From Amylibacter sp. (GTDB taxonomy: Bacteria > Pseudomonadota > Alphaproteobacteria > Rhodobacterales > Rhodobacteraceae): a stretch of 26,111 nucleotides of DNA. Shown one piece after another: positions 6,540 through 14,434 of this stretch; position 1 is the stretch's first letter, and each line of letters starts with the position of its first letter. The position numbers were made by a program, and so were the translations under genes. Below the pieces are notes generated by a model. That model did not search any database and was not told the origin of the DNA. It saw only the letters and a list, made by a program, of their open reading frames with translations. Where the stretch lies: assembly GCA_030625465.1 (NCBI GenBank), contig DAOUQS010000004.1, positions 1 to 26,111 on the forward strand. The letters are read 5' to 3'.

Positions 6540-8432
6540 ATGGCCCTGCATCCCCTTGATCTGATGGAGCCAGAGGAAACTGTTGGCAAGCTTTGGCATG
6601 ACTATGCTTCAAAGCTTGCGGCACCTGTTGGCTATGCGGATCATGCGGTTGCGCTCAAGGATATACGCCCCTCGCTGACACTGTTGTTTCGCGCTCTGGG
6701 GGGGGCGGCCGGGGTGGAATTAAGTGAAAGTGCTGATGTGGCGTCGCCGCATCGTTTAAGCGTGAAGCGCAAGTTGGGAACCGTGCGCGAAACCGTGCAA
6801 ATAGCACGCTTTGACGGCGAGCGGCTGCACTTACCCCCGGTCATGGATATTTTCCCGCAAACACGGCTGAACAAGGCGGCCTATCTGTGGCTTGCCGCCC
6901 TTGCCGCCACTGTTGATCTGCCGCATTTGCCGGATGATCCGTTGCAGTCCGATATGCTTCAGATCGCCTCAATGTACCAAGCAACGGCGGCGGTTTTGAC
7001 CCTGTGTCCGGGCTTGCGCGGTGTATACGCCGAACTGTGCGCCCATGTGGCAAAGACCCGCGCGCGCCCGATGTTACCAAAGCAAGAGGCGATACTGGAA
7101 ACGCAAGTCCTGCGCGTGTTAAACTTGCAGGTACCCGATGGCATTGACCCTGACAGCACCGCCCCGATGGGGTATTTGCCGATAAAACCAGTGACCTTGT
7201 GGTTGCAACTGGGTGCGGCGAAAAACCGTACAGACGCGCCGCGCAGCGATGAAGACCCTGCCGCACCACCGCCCGCTGCGGCCACCACCACGCGCAAGCT
7301 GGCCAGCCGTGAAAACCGGGATGAGGCAAACCGTAAAGACAGTTTTATCATTCACCGCTTTGAATCTATTCTTAGCTGGGTCGAAAGCATGAACCTGAAC
7401 CGTAGCATTGATGAAGACGATGATGAAGATGCGCAAAAAGCAGCGGACGACCAGGATCATATCACTTTGTCACGCCACGACAAAAAGGCTGCAACCCGCC
7501 TGCGGATGCACCTTGATCTGTCACCTGAAGATGCCGACCACGAACGCTTGTCAGGCGTGTCGACCTATCCCGAATGGAACCACCGTTCGCGGTCTTATAT
7601 GCCCGACCATTGCCGCGTGCTGGAAGCTGAAGCAGACCCGAATGCGGCCCACCCGCTGATCCCCGACCCACGGCGTTTGCGCGAAGTGCGCCGCCAGTTC
7701 GAAGCCTTGCATCCACGCCGCATTCTGCGCCCGCGCCAGATTGAAGGCAGCGAACTGGATATCGACGCGCTGATCACTGCACAGGTTGAACTGCGTGCCA
7801 CAGGCCGCTCTAGCGACCGGATTTACCAGTCGATGCGCAAAACCGACCGCGACCTGTCCGTGGCCTTTTTGCTGGATACATCGCGCTCTACCGAAGCCGC
7901 ACTAGGGGACACTTGCGTCATAGATGTGGCCCGCGAAGCATTGGCCGCCCTTGCCGGCGGCATTGCTGCCAGCGGTGACCGTCTGGGGGTCTGGGGCTTT
8001 TCCTCATTGAAGCGCGACCGCGTGTTTGTGAAGCGTTGCAAAGGCTTTGATACCCCGATGTCACCGGATGTTACGGCCAAGATTTGCGGCCTGAACCCAT
8101 GCCACTACACCCGCCTTGGTGCAGCGATCCGCCATGCCTCGGCACAGTTGGCCAAAGAAACCTCAAGCCGGAAATTGTTGTTGGTTCTGACCGATGGTAA
8201 ACCCAATGATCTGGATCATTATGAGGGCATCCACGGTATCGAGGACAGCCACATGGCCGTGCGCGAAGCCCGGCGTCTGGGCCAGACCGTGCATGGTATT
8301 ATCATTGATGAAGACGGCCAGGACTGGTTCGCCCGCATCTTTGGCCGTGGTGGTTTCACCTTGCTTCCAGACCCCGCACGTCTGACCCGCGCCTTACCTA
8401 AAATTTACCGTTCACTGACACAGGAGACTTAA
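6540..8432 (+). CDS. norD: NO reductase activation protein with von Willebrand A domain
   Basis: NorD is the VWA-domain partner of the AAA+ protein NorQ in NO reductase maturation. The 630-residue protein is of normal length. The N-terminal two thirds are family-specific and contain a very acidic segment (DEDDDEDAQKAADDQD, about 291-306). The C-terminal VWA domain holds the MIDAS motif D446-T-S448-R-S450 in VAFLLDTSRS and the threonine/aspartate pair T551-D552 in VLTDGKPND. The ATG at 6540 lies 5 bases after the norQ stop with only a weak ribosome binding site, suggesting coupling. The end of the gene carries AGGAG (8422-8426), which serves the next small gene. Confidence 0.94.
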   Translation: MALHPLDLMEPEETVGKLWHDYASKLAAPVGYADHAVALKDIRPSLTLLFRALGGAAGVELSESADVASPHRLSVKRKLGTVRETVQIARFDGERLHLPPVMDIFPQTRLNKAAYLWLAALAATVDLPHLPDDPLQSDMLQIASMYQATAAVLTLCPGLRGVYAELCAHVAKTRARPMLPKQEAILETQVLRVLNLQVPDGIDPDSTAPMGYLPIKPVTLWLQLGAAKNRTDAPRSDEDPAAPPPAAATTTRKLASRENRDEANRKDSFIIHRFESILSWVESMNLNRSIDEDDDEDAQKAADDQDHITLSRHDKKAATRLRMHLDLSPEDADHERLSGVSTYPEWNHRSRSYMPDHCRVLEAEADPNAAHPLIPDPRRLREVRRQFEALHPRRILRPRQIEGSELDIDALITAQVELRATGRSSDRIYQSMRKTDRDLSVAFLLDTSRSTEAALGDTCVIDVAREALAALAGGIAASGDRLGVWGFSSLKRDRVFVKRCKGFDTPMSPDVTAKICGLNPCHYTRLGAAIRHASAQLAKETSSRKLLLVLTDGKPNDLDHYEGIHGIEDSHMAVREARRLGQTVHGIIIDEDGQDWFARIFGRGGFTLLPDPARLTRALPKIYRSLTQET

Positions 8433-8433
8433 A

Positions 8434-8613
8434 TTGACCCGCTTCCTTACCGCTTTAACCTTGATTGCCCTGACAGGGCCTGTTTTTGCCGCAAGCTATG
8501 ACCGACCGATCCCACAAGCGCAAAGCGCCACCGCCGAGCTATGGTTCTTTCTGGCCTCGGTCACACTTCTGGCCGCATTGTTGGCCGTAGGCTGGCTTGT
8601 CGCCCGAAAATGA
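8434..8613 (+). CDS. Tiny exported/membrane protein after norD, TTG start
   Basis: This 59-residue frame begins with TTG at 8434, seven bases after AGGAG (8422-8426) and one base after the norD stop. Residues 1-20 look like a signal peptide (MTRFLTALTLIALTGPVFAA). A short linker (SYDRPIPQAQSATAEL) is followed by one transmembrane helix (about 37-56) ending in ARK. The stop overlaps the next start as ATGA. The position fits an accessory gene of the nor operon, and other denitrifiers carry small membrane genes such as norF here, but I recognise no specific family. The good ribosome binding site, signal-like N-terminus and tight coupling argue for a real gene that length cut-offs would miss. Confidence 0.7.
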   Translation: MTRFLTALTLIALTGPVFAASYDRPIPQAQSATAELWFFLASVTLLAALLAVGWLVARK

Positions 8614-8834
8614 CAGATGAAGGATGGAGCATACGCCGTCTGACCTTTGTGCTTTATCCGTTCGGTGCAGGGGCCGCAGCGGTGAATATCTTTTTCGCCT
8701 CCCTGATCGGATCCTGGATGGGGTTTCCCGTGCTATCGCCAGTCGTCTCACTACTGGGCGGGGTGGTTTTGGGGCTCCCCGTAACCTTTATATTTGCAAA
8801 ACACATTCGCAAGTTAATCGACAAAACCAAGTAA
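8610..8834 (+). CDS. Small two-helix membrane protein, last gene of the nor unit
   Basis: The 74-residue protein starts at ATG 8610, which overlaps the previous stop as ATGA. It begins MTDEGWSIRR and has two hydrophobic helices (about 11-31 and 38-60) joined by a short GSWMGFPVLSP turn, ending with a basic tail (KHIRKLIDKTK). Size and topology recall NorF, which in Paracoccus follows norE, but there is no norE here and I cannot confirm homology. A longer frame opening at 8541 inside the previous gene is less likely because the coupled start fits better. Assembly or stability of NorBC would be a guess from position only. Confidence 0.7.
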   Translation: MTDEGWSIRRLTFVLYPFGAGAAAVNIFFASLIGSWMGFPVLSPVVSLLGGVVLGLPVTFIFAKHIRKLIDKTK

Positions 8835-8965
8835 GCGGCGGTTAAACGGCTTGCTTTACTGCCCAAAAAACCGCGCTGCTTGCAATGTGTGATTATTTCG
8901 CCAATGATACTACAATCCGACTGTGAAACGATGTATCTTGATGTATCAATCTATGGGGAAATACA

Positions 8966-10576
8966 TTGGTTAACAAAAAAGTGCGGGAGCGCGGTGTGAT
9001 TTTTTATTTATTTATTTTCCTGACCCTTTGTGGTGTAGTCCTGCTTATATGGGGGCTGATGGTGCGGTTGCCTGATAACAGCCAGCGCGACACATCGACT
9101 GTTCTTGGCGATGGAACCTCTAGTGCCTTCGGCAAGGCATTTGCGCCTTTGCTGGCGCAAAACCCCGATAAATCCGGCCTGTTGATGCTTGAAGACGGGT
9201 TGGATGCATTCGTGGCGCGGATTGCATTGGTGCGTCAGGCCCAGATCAGCCTTGATGTGCAATATTACATGTTCCGCCATGATCTTGTTGGCCGTCTGTT
9301 AATCAAGGAATTGCTGGACGCCGCCGACCGTGGCGTGCGTGTGCGTTTGCTGATTGATGACATCTATGGCGAAGATGGGGATTATATATGGGCAACCATG
9401 GTCACCCACCCGAACATTTCGGTGCGTCTGTATAATCCTTTCGTGCGCGGCTATGTAAAAGCATTGCAATTCATCACGGATTTAATGCGTATCAATCACC
9501 GTATGCATTCCAAAACCTTTACCGCAGATAACCAGATAACCATTCTTGGCGGACGCAATATCGGGGATGAGTATTTTGACGCAACTTCAGAGCTGGCATT
9601 CGCGGATCTTGATGCTTTGGTCATTGGTGCGGTTGTGCCCACAGTTTCCAAGCAGTTCGATGAATACTGGAATAACCGCCATTCTTATCCAGTTACCACA
9701 TTGATCGCAGGTGTTGCGGGCAAGGAACTGCCGGTCGGTGCGCTTGCGGCACTACAGGCCGAACTTGAGGCTAAAAGTAAATCGCGCGATACTGAAGCCT
9801 ACCGAAATGCTGTATCTACATCGCCCCTTGCTATTGCCCTTCGTGAAAAGACGGTGGCATTCAGCTTTTCCGAAGCTGATATTATCCATGATAGTGCCGA
9901 AAAGCTAACAAGAATTCGGAAAACCTGGCAAGACGATTTGATGTTTGCGAAATTGGCCCCCTATATCAGGCAGGCCAAAACGGATTTAACACTTATATCG
10001 CCGTATTTTGTTCCGGGCCACAAGGGTGCAGATGCAATTTGTAAATTGTGCGCGAACGGTGTGCGTGTACGGATATTGACCAATTCACTGTCATCCAATG
10101 ATGTGGCGGCAGTTCATACTGGATATATACGTCACCGAAAACAGTTATTAAGATGTGGTGTCGAAATTTACGAGCTGAATGAGAAGATTAAAAAAGACCA
10201 GGGCGCAAGGTTCAAGTGGCTGCGCGGCCTTGAAAAATCCAGCCTGCATGCGAAAACATTGGTGATAGATAAGCGGGTTATGTACGTTGGTTCGTTTAAC
10301 TTTGATCAACGCTCGCTTAATCTGAACACCGAGATCGGCATTGTGTTTGAAGATGCCGAAATAGCCGGGCATGCGGTGGAATTATTTGATGAAAATATCA
10401 GTATGGCGGCATTTCGTGTAGAGCTTGTTGGTGACACAAACCGTAATGGAAAGTTGCGTTGGACCGGTGTTGAAGATGGTGAAACCGTGGTTTTTTATAA
10501 AGAGCCTTATGCCAGCCTGTTTCGCCGTGTAAGCACACAGCTTATGCGTTTACTGCCAATCGACTCGTTTTTATAG
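8966..10576 (+). CDS. Phospholipase D-family protein, ClsC-like cardiolipin synthase
   Basis: The 536-residue protein has one N-terminal membrane helix (about 8-30) and two PLD catalytic motifs. The first is H181-S-K183...D188, followed by GGRNIGDEYFD; the second is H428-A-K430...D435, followed by GSFNFDQRSLNLNTEIG. Two HKD motifs form one active site in this superfamily, which transfers or hydrolyses phosphatidyl groups. The overall layout and the C-terminus ending in LLPIDSFL resemble the ClsC/YmdC branch of bacterial cardiolipin synthases. A broader phospholipase D role remains possible. The start is TTG at 8966, seven bases after GGGGA (8954-8958). Upstream lies a short direct repeat GATGTATC (8930-8937 and 8940-8947). 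The next gene, 125 bases downstream, also encodes a likely phosphoester enzyme. Confidence 0.85.
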   Translation: MVNKKVRERGVIFYLFIFLTLCGVVLLIWGLMVRLPDNSQRDTSTVLGDGTSSAFGKAFAPLLAQNPDKSGLLMLEDGLDAFVARIALVRQAQISLDVQYYMFRHDLVGRLLIKELLDAADRGVRVRLLIDDIYGEDGDYIWATMVTHPNISVRLYNPFVRGYVKALQFITDLMRINHRMHSKTFTADNQITILGGRNIGDEYFDATSELAFADLDALVIGAVVPTVSKQFDEYWNNRHSYPVTTLIAGVAGKELPVGALAALQAELEAKSKSRDTEAYRNAVSTSPLAIALREKTVAFSFSEADIIHDSAEKLTRIRKTWQDDLMFAKLAPYIRQAKTDLTLISPYFVPGHKGADAICKLCANGVRVRILTNSLSSNDVAAVHTGYIRHRKQLLRCGVEIYELNEKIKKDQGARFKWLRGLEKSSLHAKTLVIDKRVMYVGSFNFDQRSLNLNTEIGIVFEDAEIAGHAVELFDENISMAAFRVELVGDTNRNGKLRWTGVEDGETVVFYKEPYASLFRRVSTQLMRLLPIDSFL

Positions 10577-10701
10577 TGATACCGGAATTGCATGGGAATT
10601 CACAAATTACCCGTGAGGTTAAATAACGATTGACGTTTCGTAAAAGAATGCTTTTGGTGGCGATAACATGGCCAGTGACATTATTTCAAGGAACGTTGTG
10701 A

Positions 10702-12240
10702 ATGTCTCAGAATCGTAAAGTCCTTTTCCTTATAATCGACCAGTTCCGTGCTGACTGCCTTGACGGGGCATTGGCCGCGCATGTCGACCTGCCCAACATA
10801 CAGGCGTTCAGGAATGAAGCGGTAACATTTGCCAAACACTATTCGGTAACCAACCCGTGCGGGCCATCGCGCGCCAGCATTCTAACGGGTAAATATGCGA
10901 TGAACCATCGCTCGATCCGCAATGGCACACCTTTATCGAACAGCATAACCAATATCGCGCTAGAGGCACGAAAGTCGGGTTTTGACCCGATGTTGTATGG
11001 CTATACCGATACCAGCTTTGACCCAAGCGCACACCACCCCAACGATCCTGACCTGACAACCGAGGAAAATGTTCTGCCAGGCTTCCGAGAGGTGCTGGAA
11101 ATGCGGTTTCAGCAAAGCTATCCGTGGCGGGCGTATCTGAAATCCAAAGGCTATACCCTGCCTGATTACGCGCATTTCTATAATGCCATATCCCCTGATC
11201 CAAACCGCGCCGCCCGTCCTGACGATCCGCCGTTTTATAAAGCCGAAGACAGCGACACTGCATTTTTAACCAACGCGCTTTTGCACGACTTGTCTGTTCG
11301 CACCGATCAAAACTGGTTTGCGCTTGCCACATATATCCGCCCGCACCCGCCGCTGGTGGCACCAGCGCCTTACAACAAGATGTATGATCCGGCCACATTG
11401 CCCATGCCTGCGCGTTTGCCCACTCAGGCAGAACAAGCGGCATTGCACCCCTATATGGCAGGTGCCGTGCAACGCCCGACGGTTAATACGATTGTGCGCG
11501 GGATTGATCCGCTGGACAATGAAAACGATAATGATGTGCAAATGCTGCGTGCGATCTATCTGGGGCTGGCCACCGAGGTGGATGCCCATTTCGGCCGCAT
11601 CATCAATTTCCTAAAGGAAACCGGCCAGTATGATGATACGCTGGTTGTGTTTGTGGCCGATCACGGGGAAACGCTGGGCGAGCATCATTTGTGGGGCAAA
11701 CAAAACCCTTATGAAGCGGCTTACCATATCCCCCTGATTATACGTGACCCAAAGAATACCGCGCAACACGGCACTACGGTTCAGGCGTTTACCGAGTCTA
11801 TTGATGTCACCCCGACAATTCTGGATTGGATCGGGCAGGATGTGCCTGCCGGCATCGACGGGGTCTCTTTACGGCCATTTTTGGAAGGGAAGACACCTGC
11901 AAAATGGCGTGACTGCGTTCATCTGGAACTTGATTATAGCGAACCGGATGAGGTAACGATCTGGCAACAGGCCGCCGGTGTTTCAACCCACGAGGCAAAC
12001 TTGGCAATTCTGCGTGAAGAACGTTTCAAGCTGGTACATTTCAACGGCGATCTGCCGCCGATGCTGTTTGACCTAAAGGCTGATCCATCGGAACTAAACG
12101 ACCTTGCGGGTGACCCTGCACATGCACCGACATTGCTGCGCTTGACCCGAAAACTGCTAAGCCACCGGATGAAACACGCGGACAGGACTTTGGCGGATGT
12201 CAGGATTACGCCCGAAGGGGTGGTGGGTTATACGCCCTGA
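10702..12240 (+). CDS. Alkaline-phosphatase-superfamily sulfatase / phosphonate monoester hydrolase-like
   Basis: The 512-residue protein has the Cys-type sulfatase motif C53-G-P-S-R57, in which the cysteine is normally converted to formylglycine. Metal ligands are D13 and Q14 near the N-terminus and D320-H321 (VADHGETLGEHHLWGK), with K333 exactly 13 residues further on. Further landmarks GYTDT (100-104), RPHPP (H215) and the C-terminal MKHADRTL match my recollection of rhizobial and Burkholderia phosphonate monoester hydrolases, promiscuous enzymes acting on phosphonate monoesters, phosphodiesters and sulfate esters. No signal peptide is visible, so it is probably cytoplasmic. The ATG at 10702 has AAGGAA upstream. 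The natural substrate is unknown. Its stop abuts the convergent DUF1127 stop with no gap. Confidence 0.85.
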   Translation: MSQNRKVLFLIIDQFRADCLDGALAAHVDLPNIQAFRNEAVTFAKHYSVTNPCGPSRASILTGKYAMNHRSIRNGTPLSNSITNIALEARKSGFDPMLYGYTDTSFDPSAHHPNDPDLTTEENVLPGFREVLEMRFQQSYPWRAYLKSKGYTLPDYAHFYNAISPDPNRAARPDDPPFYKAEDSDTAFLTNALLHDLSVRTDQNWFALATYIRPHPPLVAPAPYNKMYDPATLPMPARLPTQAEQAALHPYMAGAVQRPTVNTIVRGIDPLDNENDNDVQMLRAIYLGLATEVDAHFGRIINFLKETGQYDDTLVVFVADHGETLGEHHLWGKQNPYEAAYHIPLIIRDPKNTAQHGTTVQAFTESIDVTPTILDWIGQDVPAGIDGVSLRPFLEGKTPAKWRDCVHLELDYSEPDEVTIWQQAAGVSTHEANLAILREERFKLVHFNGDLPPMLFDLKADPSELNDLAGDPAHAPTLLRLTRKLLSHRMKHADRTLADVRITPEGVVGYTP

Positions 12241-12420
12241 TCAGTTCCGGCTGGATTGACTGCGGTAGATCAGATCAGATATACCACCACGGGACAGACC
12301 GATATCGTTCAGCTCTTTGTCTGTTAAAACATCCAAAGTTTTAATCGTGTCACGATGGGCAGTCCAATCCATGACATATCTTAGAAACCTGACAGCAGAC
12401 GTTTCCTTTAACCATTTCAT
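12241..12420 (-). CDS. DUF1127 (YjiS-like) small protein
   Basis: The 59-residue protein starts at ATG 12420, seven bases after GGAGG (12428-12432). It begins MKWLKETSAVRFLRYVMDW and contains the DUF1127 core, in which an arginine/threonine-rich stretch precedes LDVLTDKELNDIGLSRGGI. DUF1127 proteins are short and basic; some affect phosphate or carbon metabolism and RNA turnover in alphaproteobacteria, but no general function is established. It starts 18 bases after the end of the upstream ABC-transporter ATPase gene on the same strand and may be the last cistron of that operon. An earlier ATG at 12426 is too close to the ribosome binding site. Confidence 0.85.
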   Translation of the reverse strand: MKWLKETSAVRFLRYVMDWTAHRDTIKTLDVLTDKELNDIGLSRGGISDLIYRSQSSRN

Positions 12421-12437
12421 GTGCATACCTCCAATAT

Positions 12438-13439
12438 TTACGGTGTCATCAATTCTTCCCAGCGATGGCATGCAACCTCATGCCCGTCTCTTGAATGTTG
12501 CAGTATTGGTTCAACCTTGCGGCAATGATCAGTTACAAACGGGCAGCGGGTGTGGAATTTACAACCCGATGGCTGGTTTGTCGGTGACGGAATTTCGCCT
12601 TCCAGTTTTTGCGCTTTGCCGCGATCATCCGGATCAAGCGACGGGATTGCTGACAGCAATGCCTTGGTGTACGGGTGCCTTGGGTTTGAAAACAATTCAC
12701 GTGTCGGTGCGGTTTCCACCAGACGGCCCAGATACATCACGGCCACATGGTCGCAAATATGTGCGACAACACTTAGATCGTGGCTGATAAACAAGAACGT
12801 CAGGCCCATTTCCTGTTGAATTTCTTTCAACAGGTTCAAAACATCGGCCTGAATAGACACGTCCAGTGCGGCCACACTTTCATCGGCAACCACAAACTGG
12901 GGTTGTGAAACCAAGGCCCGCGCAATGGAAATGCGCTGGCGTTGCCCGCCTGAAAATGCGTGCGGGAAGCGGCGCAGGTGTTCCAGGTTCAAACGGCATT
13001 TCGCGGCAATCTCGCGCACGCGCGCATCGGTCTCATCGCGTGATGATGTCAGACCCATCACCTCGATCGGTTCGGCGATAATATCGCGCACGGTCATGCG
13101 CGGGCTTAGGGCCGCATAGGGGTCCTGAAAAATCAACTGTGCGCGTTTACGGTATTCTTTCAGCTCTACCGGGGTCAGCTTTGTCAGGTCAAACGCCACG
13201 TCGCCATCGTTATAGCCAACCGTGCCACGCGTAATCGGTGCGGCTTGCAACAGCGCTTTACCCAATGTTGTTTTGCCGGAACCACTTTCGCCCACAAGGC
13301 CGAAAAAGCTGCCTTTGCCAATATCAAGATTGATGCTTTCAACCGCTTTGACCACTGGTTTGGGGCCAAACATACTGCCGCCACGCAAAGGATAGTGAAC
13401 CGAAAGGTCGCGGGCTTCTATCAGAACGTCTTCACTCAT
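12438..13439 (-). CDS. Peptide-type ABC transporter ATP-binding protein (DppF/OppF family)
   Basis: This 333-residue ATPase energises the importer encoded upstream. It shows Walker A GESGSGKTT (50-58), signature FSGGQRQ (162-168), Walker B FVVADE (182-187) and the switch histidine in FISHD. It ends in the oligopeptide/dipeptide C-terminal domain, with cysteines in CKFHTRCPF. The usual DEP...ALD segment reads DESVAALD, so the proline after the catalytic glutamate is serine; the glutamate itself (E187) is intact. Its ATG overlaps the previous ATPase stop (ATGA at 13436-13439). Confidence 0.93.
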   Translation of the reverse strand: MSEDVLIEARDLSVHYPLRGGSMFGPKPVVKAVESINLDIGKGSFFGLVGESGSGKTTLGKALLQAAPITRGTVGYNDGDVAFDLTKLTPVELKEYRKRAQLIFQDPYAALSPRMTVRDIIAEPIEVMGLTSSRDETDARVREIAAKCRLNLEHLRRFPHAFSGGQRQRISIARALVSQPQFVVADESVAALDVSIQADVLNLLKEIQQEMGLTFLFISHDLSVVAHICDHVAVMYLGRLVETAPTRELFSNPRHPYTKALLSAIPSLDPDDRGKAQKLEGEIPSPTNQPSGCKFHTRCPFVTDHCRKVEPILQHSRDGHEVACHRWEELMTP

Positions 13440-14434
13440 TTTGAAGCTCCTTCATCATAAAGATGGCAGGCCACCTGATGTGAATCGGTTATTTTTGAGA
13501 AACTCGGTATTGCAGAACTGCAAACATCACCCACTATCGCAGAGCAGCGTGTGTTGAACACACAACCCGGTGGGCGTTCCAAGGGTGATGGAATGTCGCC
13601 CGGAATGGCTTGTAGCGGTACATCCAGATCATCAAGCTGTGGCAGTGCTGCAATCAGCCCTTTGGTGTAAGGGTGCGCAGGGTTGCGGATAACATCGCGC
13701 ACGGCACCTTGCTCGACCAGGCGGCCCAGATACATCACCGCGACCTTATCGGCCGTTTGTGCGATTACACCCAGATCGTGCGTGATGAAAACAATGCCCA
13801 TGCCGAAGTCTTTGACCAGATCCTTCATCAGGTCGATCACCTGCGCCTGAATGGTCACATCCAGTGCGGTTGTCGGTTCATCCGCGATCAGCAATTTAGG
13901 CTTGGTCGACAGCGCCATTGCAATCATTGCACGTTGGCGCATTCCGCCTGACAGCTCGAACGCATATTGCTTAAAACGGGTACCCGCGTCGGAAATCCCA
14001 ACACGATCCAGCATTTCAATAGAAACCTCTTGCGCGCGCTTTGCATTCATATCCGTATGGATTTGCAACTGTTCAACCATTTGATCACCAATGGTGATCG
14101 CAGGTGCGAAACTGGCCATGGGTTCCTGAAAGATCATTGAAATAGCACCGCCACGGATCACTTTCAGATCGGTCGAGGTTTGCAGTGACATAATGTCAAC
14201 AGGCCCGTCATCCAGATGCAAGGTGACCTTGGTCTTGTCGCTATAAATCGCATTTGACGGGTTCAGCTTCATTATCGACTTGGCGGTCACGGATTTGCCT
14301 GAACCGCTTTCGCCCACAAGGCCCATGACCTCGCCTGCTTCCAGTGTAAATGAAACATTGTCCACTGCGGTGATCCGACCCTCGTCCGTATCGAACTGAA
14401 GGGTCAGGTTTTCTACATCTAGAAGTCGTGTCAT
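13436..14434 (-). CDS. Peptide-type ABC transporter ATP-binding protein (DppD/OppD family)
   Basis: The 332-residue protein is the second ATPase of the importer. Visible motifs are Walker A GESGSGKS (41-48), signature LSGGMRQ (161-167), Walker B LLIADEP (181-187), the H-loop in FITHD, and the C-terminal oligo/dipeptide domain with a CVFNTRCSA segment. The ATG at 14434 overlaps the stop of the preceding permease gene as ATGA, indicating tight translational coupling. DppD/DppF pairs form heterodimers in this family. Substrate choice depends on the binding protein rather than on this subunit. Confidence 0.93.
   Translation of the reverse strand: MTRLLDVENLTLQFDTDEGRITAVDNVSFTLEAGEVMGLVGESGSGKSVTAKSIMKLNPSNAIYSDKTKVTLHLDDGPVDIMSLQTSTDLKVIRGGAISMIFQEPMASFAPAITIGDQMVEQLQIHTDMNAKRAQEVSIEMLDRVGISDAGTRFKQYAFELSGGMRQRAMIAMALSTKPKLLIADEPTTALDVTIQAQVIDLMKDLVKDFGMGIVFITHDLGVIAQTADKVAVMYLGRLVEQGAVRDVIRNPAHPYTKGLIAALPQLDDLDVPLQAIPGDIPSPLERPPGCVFNTRCSAIVGDVCSSAIPSFSKITDSHQVACHLYDEGASK

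Noticed and set aside
8833..8882. Possible terminator after the nor operon (AAGCGGCGGTT pairing with AACCGCGCTGCTT)
   Set aside because: The arms pair only with a three-base bulge, the loop is long and no T run follows, so it is too weak to annotate.
8938..8949. TTGATGTATCAA upstream of the PLD gene as an FNR box
   Set aside because: The half-sites are separated by two bases instead of the required four. It is better described as part of the GATGTATC direct repeat.
10808..11443. Minus-strand frame opposite the PMH-like hydrolase
   Set aside because: It lies fully inside a strongly supported gene and encodes no known domain.
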